From assembly GCF_024752025.1 (NCBI RefSeq), contig NZ_JANTPU010000001.1:1054001-1118000 (forward strand): a stretch of DNA of 64,000 nucleotides. The letters are read 5' to 3'. The notes below the pieces were generated by a model. It did no database searches. It was not told where the DNA came from and worked only from the letters and a program-made list of their open reading frames with translations. The stretch's first letter is position 1. Every line of letters begins with the position of its first letter. This DNA is from Pseudidiomarina sp. CB1 (GTDB taxonomy: Bacteria; Pseudomonadota; Gammaproteobacteria; Enterobacterales; Alteromonadaceae). A program made the position numbers and the translations under genes. Positions 19,228-27,408 of this stretch are shown here, one piece after another.

Positions 19228-19698
19228 ATGACTTTAGACAGCGCAGCTGTGGTGAAGCAGCTCAACCGTTTACTCGCATTTGAATTAACCTCAATCGATC
19301 AGTACACGGCACACTCACGCCGCTACGAAGATATGGGCTTAGACAAATTGTATGAGCGCATCAACCATGAAGTGGATGATGAGCGCGGCCACGCGGATTT
19401 GTTGATCCGCCGGATGCTATTTCTCGGTGGCCGTCCAGATATGGATGCCCGTGAAAAGCATACCATCGCAGACGATGTGCCGACCATGTTAGCCAATGAT
19501 CTTGAGCTCGAACGCAACAATGCGAAAACGCTTCGCGAAGTTATCGATTTTTGCGAACAAGCAGGTGATTTTGTCACCCGTGACATGTTGGTGGGTATTC
19601 TTCGCGATACTGAAGAAGATCATGCCTATTGGCTGCGGCAGCAACTGGAATTGATTGACCGTTTAGGACTAGAGCTTTATCTACAGGCACAAATGTGA
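19228..19698 (+). CDS. bfr: Bacterioferritin, ferroxidase subunit lacking the haem Met
   Basis: A 156-residue partner subunit. It keeps the ferroxidase residues E19, E52, H55 and E95 and an ExxH pair (E129, H132) shifted by one inserted residue. The haem-ligand methionine is replaced by Arg53 (DDERGHAD). It should oxidise and mineralise iron but not hold haem unless paired with the first subunit. Its stop overlaps the start of the MscS gene. Confidence 0.93.
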   Translation: MTLDSAAVVKQLNRLLAFELTSIDQYTAHSRRYEDMGLDKLYERINHEVDDERGHADLLIRRMLFLGGRPDMDAREKHTIADDVPTMLANDLELERNNAKTLREVIDFCEQAGDFVTRDMLVGILRDTEEDHAYWLRQQLELIDRLGLELYLQAQM

Positions 19699-20714
19699 GT
19701 AAAACTCCTACAGAACAAGCCACGGACACCATCGATACGGTGGTGTCTACCGTTTCGGGTGCATTTCATTGGCTCGAAAAAGAGCTTTTTAGCGTTGGTG
19801 AAACCGCCATCACCTATGGTTCGGTATTTCGCTTTATAGCGATTTTATTCGCTACCTATATTGTTTCAGTGCTCATCCAAAAGGCACTTCAACGCTATGG
19901 TGACATGCGCAGTAGCTTTTCACGGTCATCACTCTACGCACTCAAGCGAATCACCCACTACATTATTTTACTGGTGGGCTTTTTAATTGCTGTTGCTTCC
20001 ATCGGAATTGATTTAACCAAGTTTGCGATCTTTGCCAGTGCCTTGGGTATTGGCGTAGGTTTTGGCTTACAAAACCTGATCAGCAACTTTAGTGCCGGTA
20101 TTATTTTACTCTTTGATAAGACGCTAAAGGTGGGCGACTTTGTCGAACTGGAATCAGGCGTCACCGGTGAAGTGAATGAGATCAATATTCGCAGCACCAT
20201 TATCACCACCAACGACAACATTGATATTGTCGTTCCTAACTCTGAATTTGTCGCCGGACGCGTTACCAATTGGACCATGCGCGATACTTATCGACGCATC
20301 AAGGTTCCCTTTGGTGTTGCATACGGTACCGACAAAGAACTCGTCAAAAAAGCTGTACTGGAAGCTGCAGATAAAGTACCGCACACCTTGAGTGACACCT
20401 CGCATAGGCCACCTCAAGTGTGGTTAGTGGAGTTTGGTGAAAGTAGCCTGAACTTCGAACTCGTGGTATGGCTTAAGCCCGAAGCTGTCAATCGCCCTGG
20501 TGCAGTGCAAGCGGCGTTCTTGTGGGAAATTCACACGGCTCTGATTGAAAACAATATCGAGATTCCCTTTCCTCAGCGTGACTTGCATATTAAAAGCTGG
20601 CAAGCCGATGATGCCGTACGTTTGGCCAAGGGCGCGGCGCAAAAAAAAGCCCCTGAGCCGGAGCCAGAGGCGAAAGAACAACCGTCCCATAACGACGCGG
20701 CGGATGAGATCTAA
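19695..20714 (+). CDS. MscS-family mechanosensitive channel
   Basis: A 339-residue channel with a GTG start overlapping the upstream stop by 4 bp. Three membrane helices are followed by the pore-lining TM3 region (ASALGIGVGFGLQNLISNFSAG) and the beta domain (DKTLKVGDFVEL, VVPNSEF). The C-terminal tail (about 305-339) is rich in Glu, Pro and Lys and probably disordered. Family members release solutes on hypo-osmotic shock. Its 3' end overlaps convergent prpE by 4 bp. Confidence 0.93.
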   Translation: MSKTPTEQATDTIDTVVSTVSGAFHWLEKELFSVGETAITYGSVFRFIAILFATYIVSVLIQKALQRYGDMRSSFSRSSLYALKRITHYIILLVGFLIAVASIGIDLTKFAIFASALGIGVGFGLQNLISNFSAGIILLFDKTLKVGDFVELESGVTGEVNEINIRSTIITTNDNIDIVVPNSEFVAGRVTNWTMRDTYRRIKVPFGVAYGTDKELVKKAVLEAADKVPHTLSDTSHRPPQVWLVEFGESSLNFELVVWLKPEAVNRPGAVQAAFLWEIHTALIENNIEIPFPQRDLHIKSWQADDAVRLAKGAAQKKAPEPEPEAKEQPSHNDAADEI

Positions 20715-22591
20715 CGCCCAAATTGCTGCTTAAGCTCGTCGACGCAACTCGGGTCATCAATGGTCGATGGAATACTCACGTTAGTATCACCATCGGCCAG
20801 CTGTCGCAGTAAGCGCCGCAAAATTTTTCCTGAACGCGTTTTGGGCAAGCGCGGTACAACATGAATTTGCCGCAAGCAGGCCACTGCACCGATCTCATTA
20901 CGTACCCGCTGTACCAAGCGTGCACTCAGTTCCTGCGGTGCAATATCAACACCATCTTTAACAATCACTAAGCCGACCGGAATTTGGCCTTTCAATTCAT
21001 CGCTTACGCCAATTACCGCGCATTCAGCCACCGCAGCATCCATGGCCAGAACTTCTTCCATTTCACCGGTCGATAAGCGGTGACCCGCAACATTGATCAC
21101 ATCGTCAGTCCGGCCCATGATAAAAACATAACCGTCATCGTCTTTGTAACCACCGTCACCACTGCTGTAATAGCCCTTAAATTCGCGCAAGTAACCCGCC
21201 GAAAAACGCTCAGAGTTGCGCCAAATAGTGGTCAGGCAGCCTGGTGGTAAGGGTAGCTTAATCGCCACAGCGCCCTGCTCGTTGGCTTCAACTTCGTTGC
21301 CGTCTGGTGCAAGAATACGAATATCGTACCCCGGAACCGGAAGCGTTGACGAGCCTGGTTTCACTGGATGTTCAGCAATCCCTACAGGGTTCGCACAAAT
21401 CGGCCAGCCTGATTCTGTTTGCCACCAATGGTCATAGACAGGTTTGCCGGTCACAGCTTGTGTCCATTCTAAGGTTGGCGGGTCCAGACGTTCGCCGGCC
21501 ATGTAAATACGTTCAAGCTTAGTGAGATTGTATGGCTTCAGTTGTCTGGCCTCAGGGTCTTCTTTTTTAATCGCCCGAAACGCTGTGGGGGCCGAAAACA
21601 GTACATTCACGGCGTACTCAGCACACACCCGCCAAAAAGCGCCGGCATCTGGGGTGCGCACCGGCTTGCCCTCGTAGAGAACGGTTGTCGCGCCAGCTAA
21701 TAAAGGCCCATACACAATGTACGAATGACCCACCACCCAGCCAACATCTGAGGCCGTGAACATAACCTGTCCAGGCTTTATTCCATAAACCACGCTCATC
21801 GAATAACGCAAGGCTGTGGCATAACCGCCAGTATCACGCACCACGCCCTTCGGTTTACCCGTCGTGCCCGAAGTGTAGAGAATATAAAGTGGGTCGGTGC
21901 TCTTCATCACTGCACATTCCGCCGGAGTGGCTTTCGCCAACGCCTGCTGCCAATTCACATCGCGTGGTGACTGCAGTTCTGCTTCACACATTTCCCGTTG
22001 CCACACCACCACGTGTTGCGGCTTTACCTCAGCCAGCTCAATCGCCTTATCCACAAATGGCTTGTAAGGTAGCACCTTATCGACTTCAACACCACAAGAT
22101 GCCGTGATCACAAGCTTCGGCTCAGCATCATCAATCCGCACCGCCAGTTCATGCGGCGCAAAGCCACCAAATACCACGGAATGAACCGCGCCTAATCGTG
22201 CGCACGCCAGCATAGCAATCGCCGCTTGCGGGATCATCGGCATATAGATGACCACCCGATCGCCCTTCTTCACATGATACTTTTTCAGCAACCCAGCAAA
22301 CTGTGCGACCTGATCTCGTAGCTCGCGATAACTATAGCGCTCCTTGGTTTGCGTCACCGGCGAGTCATAAATCAGTGCTGTTTGTTCACCACGACCGTTA
22401 TCAACGTGATAGTCGAGCGCACAAAACGCCATATTCAAATCGCCATCCACAAACCAATCCGCCGTACCATCTGGCCGCAGTTGCATGATCTCGCTAGGCT
22501 CCCTAAACCAGTGCAAACGCCGTGCTTGATGCAACCAAAACCGCTGCGGCTGTTGCAACGATGATTCGTATTCGTGGGGATAATTGTTCAT
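20711..22591 (-). CDS. prpE: Propionyl-CoA synthetase (acyl-CoA synthetase)
   Basis: A 626-residue AMP-forming ligase of the PrpE/ACSS3 type. It has the P-loop YTSGTTGKPKGVVRD, the segment SDVGWVVGHSYIVYGPLL, the WWQTESGWP adenylate motif, GRTDDVINVAGHRLSTGE, and the catalytic lysine in PKTRSGKILRR. It activates propionate or other short acids to the acyl-CoA. It stands alone, with no methylcitrate cycle genes nearby, so its physiological substrate is inferred from family only. Confidence 0.9.
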   Translation of the reverse strand: MNNYPHEYESSLQQPQRFWLHQARRLHWFREPSEIMQLRPDGTADWFVDGDLNMAFCALDYHVDNGRGEQTALIYDSPVTQTKERYSYRELRDQVAQFAGLLKKYHVKKGDRVVIYMPMIPQAAIAMLACARLGAVHSVVFGGFAPHELAVRIDDAEPKLVITASCGVEVDKVLPYKPFVDKAIELAEVKPQHVVVWQREMCEAELQSPRDVNWQQALAKATPAECAVMKSTDPLYILYTSGTTGKPKGVVRDTGGYATALRYSMSVVYGIKPGQVMFTASDVGWVVGHSYIVYGPLLAGATTVLYEGKPVRTPDAGAFWRVCAEYAVNVLFSAPTAFRAIKKEDPEARQLKPYNLTKLERIYMAGERLDPPTLEWTQAVTGKPVYDHWWQTESGWPICANPVGIAEHPVKPGSSTLPVPGYDIRILAPDGNEVEANEQGAVAIKLPLPPGCLTTIWRNSERFSAGYLREFKGYYSSGDGGYKDDDGYVFIMGRTDDVINVAGHRLSTGEMEEVLAMDAAVAECAVIGVSDELKGQIPVGLVIVKDGVDIAPQELSARLVQRVRNEIGAVACLRQIHVVPRLPKTRSGKILRRLLRQLADGDTNVSIPSTIDDPSCVDELKQQFGR

Positions 22592-22683
22592 GGCTGAAGT
22601 CCTTTGTCATACTGCAATGGCTTAACTTTAGCGCAGTATGAGATTCTGCCTATTCGACTTGGGTCGTATGAGCCGTTATTTGG

Positions 22684-22771
22684 GTAGCCCGTGGTTCTAC
22701 CACGGGGTAAGCCTGAAGCTTCAACTATTGGCAGTGAATTCAAAAATCCCCGTGGTAGAACCACGGGCTAC
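22684..22771. repeat. REP/BIME-type paired hairpin repeat, copy 1
   Basis: Starts GTAG-CCCGTGG, loop TTCTA, CCACGGG and ends with the inverted form, finishing CTAC. The core contains GAATTC and TCAGGC boxes, shared with other copies when read on the minus strand. It lies between prpE and the tRNA-Ser promoter and disrupts no gene. The flank GAACAG after CTAC is also present at copy 3. Confidence 0.93.
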
Positions 22772-22796
22772 GAACAGCTAATAACAAACAGCACTC

Positions 22797-22825
22797 TTGT
22801 TTTTGGGCCTTTGATGGCCTATCAT
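22797..22825 (+). promoter_or_regulatory. Putative tRNA-Ser promoter
   Basis: TTGTTT (22797-22802) and TATCAT (22820-22825) have a 17-bp spacer and lie 13 bp before the tRNA 5' end. A GC-rich discriminator (TGCGGCCGC) follows, as is common for stable RNA promoters under stringent control. Confidence 0.5.
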
Positions 22826-22838
22826 TGCGGCCGCTTTT

Positions 22839-22926
22839 GGAGAGGTGTCCGAGTGGCTGAAGGAGCACGCCTGGAAAGTGTGTATACGGCAACGTATCGA
22901 GGGTTCGAATCCCTCTCTCTCCGCCA
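22839..22926 (+). tRNA. tRNA-Ser (GGA anticodon)
   Basis: An 88-nt class II tRNA. The acceptor GGAGAGG pairs with TCTCTCC, the anticodon loop is CTGGAAA with anticodon GGA, a long variable arm is present (TGTATACGGCAACGTATCG region), the T-arm is GAGGG-TTCGAAT-CCCTC, and the 3' GCCA is encoded. A strong terminator follows at once. Confidence 0.97.
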
Positions 22927-22936
22927 AATACTAAAG

Positions 22937-22959
22937 AACCGCCCCTGTGGCGGTTTTTT
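22937..22959 (+). terminator. Rho-independent terminator after tRNA-Ser
   Basis: Stem ACCGCC / GGCGGT with loop CCTGT, followed by a T-run, starting 11 nt after the tRNA. Confidence 0.9.
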
Positions 22960-23007
22960 GGTAGTTGAGCTGCCGTACAATCCAATCACCCCATATTCCC
23001 GTATCTA

Positions 23008-23035
23008 TTGTACTCATCCTTATTTTCGTTATGAT
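23008..23035 (+). promoter_or_regulatory. Possible promoter of the cytochrome c gene
   Basis: TTGTAC (23008-23013) and TATGAT (23030-23035) with a 16-bp spacer lie 35 bp before the ATG. The -10 is good and the -35 is weak. Confidence 0.35.
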
Positions 23036-23069
23036 GAATCTGACGGTTTTTTCAGCAAGGAGTTGTTCT

Positions 23070-23393
23070 ATGTTTCAGAAAATGATTGGTGGTGCTTTCG
23101 TTTTAGCTGCTGTGCTCGTCGCGGGTCAGGCCCAAGCGAATGAAGAGGCCGAAAAGTTAGCACAAAACAATGCTTGTACAGCATGCCACGGTATTGATAA
23201 CAAGATTGTTGGTCCAGCCTATAAAGATGTAGCAGCTAAATACGCTGATGATTCAGACGCATTAGCCAAAGTCAAAAACAGCATTAAAAATGGCGGTAAA
23301 GGTAAATGGGGTGAAATTCCAATGCCTGCGCAGCCACAGTTGAGCGATGAACAGATCACGCTGCTGGCCGAGTGGATTTTAGGGCTTAAATAA
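23070..23393 (+). CDS. Class I c-type cytochrome
   Basis: A 107-residue secreted monohaem cytochrome. The ATG at 23070 has AAGGAG 7 nt upstream and opens a Sec signal ending near AQAN. The haem motif is CTACH, and the likely sixth ligand is the methionine in EIPMPAQPQLSD; both are typical of the c551/c552 group. It is monocistronic, flanked by a tRNA terminator and its own hairpin. Haem attachment would depend on the Ccm proteins encoded at 46.5-53.5 kb. Its redox partner is unknown. Confidence 0.93.
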   Translation: MFQKMIGGAFVLAAVLVAGQAQANEEAEKLAQNNACTACHGIDNKIVGPAYKDVAAKYADDSDALAKVKNSIKNGGKGKWGEIPMPAQPQLSDEQITLLAEWILGLK

Positions 23394-23411
23394 TCACACA
23401 GGTTACCTACC

Positions 23412-23443
23412 GAGTAGGATACGACATTGGTCGTGTCCTACTC
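23412..23443 (+). terminator. Hairpin after the cytochrome c gene
   Basis: A 14-bp stem with one mismatch, GAGTAGGATACGAC and GTCGTGTCCTACTC, loop ATTG, starting 18 nt after the stop codon. It is followed by CATTTCC, a weak T-tract, so termination is likely but not certain. Confidence 0.6.
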
Positions 23444-23497
23444 CATTTCCTCCTTAGCCTCGTTATAGTGATCCGCATAACTCATTAGGAGGCGACG

Positions 23498-25201
23498 ATG
23501 AAAACCAAATTACTTTCTTTTTCTTTAGCGGCCGGTCTAGCACTTGCCAGCGGCATCTGCGCTGCGGCAGACCGAATCACTGGGCACCATTTTGCTACGC
23601 GCTCAGAAGCGATGGCACCCAATGCCATGGCCGCCACAAGCCAACCGTTAGCGACGCAAGTGGCACTGGATATTATGCAACAAGGCGGCAACGCCATTGA
23701 TGCAGCAATTGCGGCCAATGCTGTGCTTGGGCTCGTTGAGCCCACGGGTAACGGTATCGGCGGTGATTTATTCGCTATTGTTTGGGACGCCGAAACTGAA
23801 CAGCTTTATGGCCTGAACGCCTCTGGCCGTTCACCGCAGAGCTTAACTCTTGAGTACTTCAAAGAGAACGGCTACACCTCAATTCCACCGCGTGGCGTGC
23901 TTCCACTTTCAGTACCAGGCACCGTTGATGGTTGGTTCGAGTTACACGAGAAATTTGGTCAATTGCCAATGGAAAAGGTCCTCGCGCCAGCCATCGAATA
24001 CGCGCGTCAGGGCTTTCCGGTCACTGAGGTTATTGCCTATTACTTCAAACGCAATGCCGAAGTACTGCAAGAGCAACCGGGCTTTGCCGAAGTGTTTATG
24101 AAAGACGGGCAACCACCCCAGAAAGGTGAACGTTTCACCAACCCTGACCTCGCCAACACTTTAGCGACCATCGCTAAGCAAGGCCGCGATGTGTTCTACA
24201 AAGGCGATATCGCAAAAACCATCAGTGACTTTGTTGCCGAGCATGATGGTTTTCTTGCGTACGACGATTTAGCCGAGCACTCCTCGACTTGGGTTGAACC
24301 TGTATCGACGAATTATCGTGGCTATGACCTGTGGGAATTACCACCGAATACTCAGGGCATTGCGGCACAACAAATTCTGAATATTCTCGAGAACTTCGAC
24401 CTTGCCAGTATGGGTTTTGACAGTGCCGACTACATTCATCACTTTGTCGAAGCCAAGAAACTCGCCTTTGAAGATCGCGCCAAATACTATGCCGACCCAG
24501 CGTTTAGCAAAGCTCCAGTCGAAGGTTTGCTCGATAAGGGCTACGCCAAAGAACGCGCTCAGCTCATCAACCCTAACAAAGCCGCCAACGCAGTCGAAAC
24601 CGGCAATCCGCCAACCGAAGGCGATACCATATATCTGACCACCGCCGACCAAGCTGGCAACATGGTGTCGTTGATTCAAAGTAACTACCGCGGTATGGGC
24701 TCGGGCGTAACGCCTACTGGACTTGGCTTTGTGCTGCAAAATCGTGGCGAACTGTTTGCTCTTGAAGAAGGTCATGCGAATGTTTTCGCACCGGGTAAGC
24801 GTCCATTCCATACCATTATCCCGGCCTTCGTTACGAAAGACGGAAAGCCGATGATGAGCTACGGCGTGATGGGTGGCGCTACGCAACCGCAAATGCATGC
24901 GCAAATCCTCATCAATATGATTGATTTTGGTATGAACCTGCAAGAGGCTGGCGATGCACCACGTATTCTACATTCGGGCTCAAGCCAGCCAACGGGTGAA
25001 CAGATGACAGACGGCGGCGTCGTGAGCTTAGAGAATGGCTTCTCGGCCAATACTCGGCGTGAACTCATCAAGATGGGCCATACGCTGCAAGAAGCCGTCG
25101 GCCCTTACGGTGGCTACCAAGCTATCTGGAAAAATCATGAAGAAAGTGTCTATTATGGCGCTTCCGAGAGTCGCAAAGACGGTCACGCGGCAGGTTTCTA
25201 A
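23498..25201 (+). CDS. Gamma-glutamyltransferase family protein
   Basis: A 567-residue periplasmic Ntn-hydrolase of the GGT family, with a Sec signal (cleavage near CAAA). The precursor should cut itself before the catalytic threonine in EGDTIYLTTAD (about residue 378), giving large and small subunits. GGNAIDAAIAANAVLGLVEP and the GMGSGVTPTG region are family signatures. Standard GGTs read TTH at the catalytic site; the DTIYLT form marks a different subfamily, so glutathione as substrate is not assured. Confidence 0.9.
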   Translation: MKTKLLSFSLAAGLALASGICAAADRITGHHFATRSEAMAPNAMAATSQPLATQVALDIMQQGGNAIDAAIAANAVLGLVEPTGNGIGGDLFAIVWDAETEQLYGLNASGRSPQSLTLEYFKENGYTSIPPRGVLPLSVPGTVDGWFELHEKFGQLPMEKVLAPAIEYARQGFPVTEVIAYYFKRNAEVLQEQPGFAEVFMKDGQPPQKGERFTNPDLANTLATIAKQGRDVFYKGDIAKTISDFVAEHDGFLAYDDLAEHSSTWVEPVSTNYRGYDLWELPPNTQGIAAQQILNILENFDLASMGFDSADYIHHFVEAKKLAFEDRAKYYADPAFSKAPVEGLLDKGYAKERAQLINPNKAANAVETGNPPTEGDTIYLTTADQAGNMVSLIQSNYRGMGSGVTPTGLGFVLQNRGELFALEEGHANVFAPGKRPFHTIIPAFVTKDGKPMMSYGVMGGATQPQMHAQILINMIDFGMNLQEAGDAPRILHSGSSQPTGEQMTDGGVVSLENGFSANTRRELIKMGHTLQEAVGPYGGYQAIWKNHEESVYYGASESRKDGHAAGF

Positions 25202-25246
25202 TCCAATAGACAGACGAACCACGTAGTCATCACAAAGGAGGTGTTT

Positions 25247-25893
25247 GTGCGCTGGTTGATCTTATTCGTAGTTGTCATTGGCATTGTGGTCGGGGTGAGC
25301 TCCTGTAGTTCCCCTGGCCGTTTTGCCGATCGGAATCCCTACGTTACTCCCAAAGACACCAATGCCATCGATTTTTTTATGATGCGGTGGTTTGGCGACG
25401 ACCCCTGGGCCGATCAAATGCAAGAGTACAACAATGATCCGAGCCTCGTGCCGCAAACCCGCATCGACCTTGGTGCACTACTGCAACCCAGCACCAAGCC
25501 GCAACTGACTTGGCTCGGACATGCAACCTTCTTATTGCAGTACCAAGGCCTCACTATTCTTACCGACCCTATTTTGAGTGGGCGGGCATCGCCGGTCAGC
25601 TTGGCAAACGCTTTCCGCATATTGACGATGCACTGATCCCCATCGGTGCCTACCTCCCCCGTTGGTTCATGAAGCCACAGCACGTTAACCCTCAAAAGGC
25701 ATTGCTAATCCATAAGGATCTCGCTGCGACACGCTCATACGCGACGCATTGGGGAACGTATCAACCTGCCGCCGAGAGCTTGAAGCAAACACGTGAAGAC
25801 TTAACCTCTGCTAAACGGTGCGCAGCGAAGGACAAGGATGAACAACTCAAAGCTCTAGCTATTGGCGAAACAAAGACAATTATACGAGACTAA
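25247..25893 (+). pseudogene. Metallo-beta-lactamase-fold lipoprotein, broken by internal deletion
   Basis: The first part, from the GTG at 25247 behind AGGAGG, encodes a lipoprotein signal (lipobox GVSSC) and the start of an RomA/NAPE-PLD-like metallo-hydrolase (TWLGHATFLLQYQGLTILTDPILS), then hits a stop at 25634-25636. The C-terminal part continues in another frame from about 25590: GKRFPHIDDALIPIGAYLPRWFM, HVNPQKALLIHKDL, SYATHWGTYQ, ending at 25893. The central block holding the metal-binding HxHxDH motif is missing. This is best explained by a frame-changing deletion near 25575-25600. Confidence 0.88.
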
Positions 25894-25968
25894 AAGTAAA
25901 TATAACTTGACTCTAATGATTTATTGCGCAACTCTATGTAAAACACACTTTACTTTCGGAGAAAACTT

Positions 25969-26364
25969 ATGGGTTGCAACACAACAAAAAAACACACGCT
26001 AAATTTAGCGCTTTGGACCGCTGCTTGGCTCATTTCGACAGCAGCTGCAACAGCCGTCGCCACCGCCTATGCTGAAGAGCACTACGGACTAAAACTTGGA
26101 TTAGTTATAGTCAATTTAGTGATCGGTGGCGTTATGATTGAAATGAATCGACGCCATATTATGAGCCTTGATGAGTTACAGCAGAAAATCCACTTACAAG
26201 CGATGGGCATCACGTTAGGCGTTACCGTGATTGTTGGGCTTGCTTACAGCATCGCAGATATTGGTAACCTTTATGCAGCTGACGCTGAATTCTCGTATTT
26301 ACTTATCTTAATGAGTCTTAGCTACTTGTTTTCGATCATCATCGGGACACGGAGATACCAATGA
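25969..26364 (+). CDS. Small four-helix membrane protein, unknown
   Basis: A 131-residue protein with GGAG 7 nt before the ATG. Four hydrophobic helices are visible (about 13-34, 41-57, 74-94 and 105-124). A charged segment, MNRRHIMSLDELQQKIH, separates the two halves. I do not recognise a named family. Its stop overlaps the start of a small XRE regulator by 4 bp. Such membrane protein plus regulator pairs are common, and the regulator often controls the pair. Confidence 0.75.
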   Translation: MGCNTTKKHTLNLALWTAAWLISTAAATAVATAYAEEHYGLKLGLVIVNLVIGGVMIEMNRRHIMSLDELQQKIHLQAMGITLGVTVIVGLAYSIADIGNLYAADAEFSYLLILMSLSYLFSIIIGTRRYQ

Positions 26365-26561
26365 GAAATCGGCTCAAAGTACTCCGCGCCGAACGGGATT
26401 GGACGCAGGCTGATCTAGCCGATGCGGTTGATGTGTCACGCCAAACAATAAACGCCATCGAAAAAGGCAAGTTTGATCCGAGTTTGCCCCTCGCCTTCAA
26501 ATTCTCGCGGCTATTCGGACTGGCGATAGAAGATATTTTCTTCGATGACGTCGATCGCTAA
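26361..26561 (+). CDS. XRE-family HTH regulator
   Basis: A 66-residue Cro/C1-type DNA-binding protein, which is little more than the HTH domain (RLKVLRAERDWTQADLADAV, then VSRQTINAIEKGKFDPSLPLAFK). It ends IEDIFFDD like the YozG-type compact regulators that accompany small membrane proteins. The 4-bp overlap with the upstream gene argues for coupled expression and a shared task. No antitoxin-type partner motif is seen. Confidence 0.9.
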   Translation: MRNRLKVLRAERDWTQADLADAVDVSRQTINAIEKGKFDPSLPLAFKFSRLFGLAIEDIFFDDVDR

Positions 26562-26631
26562 AACAGCGTGCACTTTTTCAGACACCTAAGGTAAGCTGTA
26601 ACTTACACGTTGGTAAAATGAAGAGGTTGGC

Positions 26632-27408
26632 ATGGATTTGGTTTTAACGGCCTTGATAGCAAGCACTTTAACAGGAAGCTTAACCGCCGTAGGTGCCTTT
26701 CCGGTATTAGTGGGGCGTAAACCATCAGAGTCCTTTAATGACACCCTGCTCGGCTTTGCGGCTGGGGTTATGCTGGCCGCTTCATTCTTCTCTCTTATTG
26801 TGCCTTCGATTGAGATCTCGACCGAACTTTATGGCGAAGGCCCTACGCCGGCATTAATCGCTGTATTTGGCATTCTGTTAGGTGCGGCAGCCATTGCAGT
26901 TATGGATCGACTATTACCGCACGAACACTTCATTTCCGGCCCTGAGGGCCGTTCATCAGAAAAAATTGCCGGGGTATGGCTGTTCGTTTTTGCCATCGCC
27001 ATTCATAATTTCCCTGAGGGGCTTGCCGTCGGCGTTGCCTACGGTAGCGGCGAAAGTGATGCCGCGTTCTCATTGGCGTTGGGGATTGGTCTACAAAATC
27101 TACCCGAAGGTTTAGCTGTAGCGGTAGGTTTAGTTGCCGTGGGGTATAGTCACCTAAAAAGCTTCGTGGTCGCGGCACTTACCGGCCTTATCGAACCTAT
27201 CGGCGGCCTCGTAGGCGGTGTTTTTGTAAACATTTCACAAGTTTTACTGCCGTGGGGGCTGGTTTTCGCAGCAGGTGCTATGCTCTTTGTAATCAGTCAC
27301 GAGATTATTCCCGAAACCCACCGACGTGGTCACCACCAACGCGCTACTACAGGCTTAATGGTTGGCTTAGTGGTGATGTTATTCCTTGATGTGTGGTTAG
27401 CAGCATGA
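26632..27408 (+). CDS. ZIP family divalent metal transporter
   Basis: A 258-residue protein with about eight helices. The two family metal-binding helices are plain: HNFPEGLAVGVAYG and LQNLPEGLAVAVGLV. It resembles ZupT-like importers of Zn2+, Fe2+ or Mn2+; the metal cannot be read from sequence. A histidine-rich loop (HRRGHHQR) lies near the C-terminus. Its stop overlaps the start of the next gene (ATGA). Confidence 0.92.
   Translation: MDLVLTALIASTLTGSLTAVGAFPVLVGRKPSESFNDTLLGFAAGVMLAASFFSLIVPSIEISTELYGEGPTPALIAVFGILLGAAAIAVMDRLLPHEHFISGPEGRSSEKIAGVWLFVFAIAIHNFPEGLAVGVAYGSGESDAAFSLALGIGLQNLPEGLAVAVGLVAVGYSHLKSFVVAALTGLIEPIGGLVGGVFVNISQVLLPWGLVFAAGAMLFVISHEIIPETHRRGHHQRATTGLMVGLVVMLFLDVWLAA

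Noticed and set aside
22691..23143. Frame running through BIME copy 1, tRNA-Ser and the cytochrome start
   Set aside because: It crosses a tRNA and a terminator, and the real cytochrome start at 23070 is in another frame.
24338..24943. 201-residue minus-strand frame opposite the gamma-glutamyltransferase gene
   Set aside because: It lies wholly inside a well-supported gene, with no recognisable domain or ribosome site.
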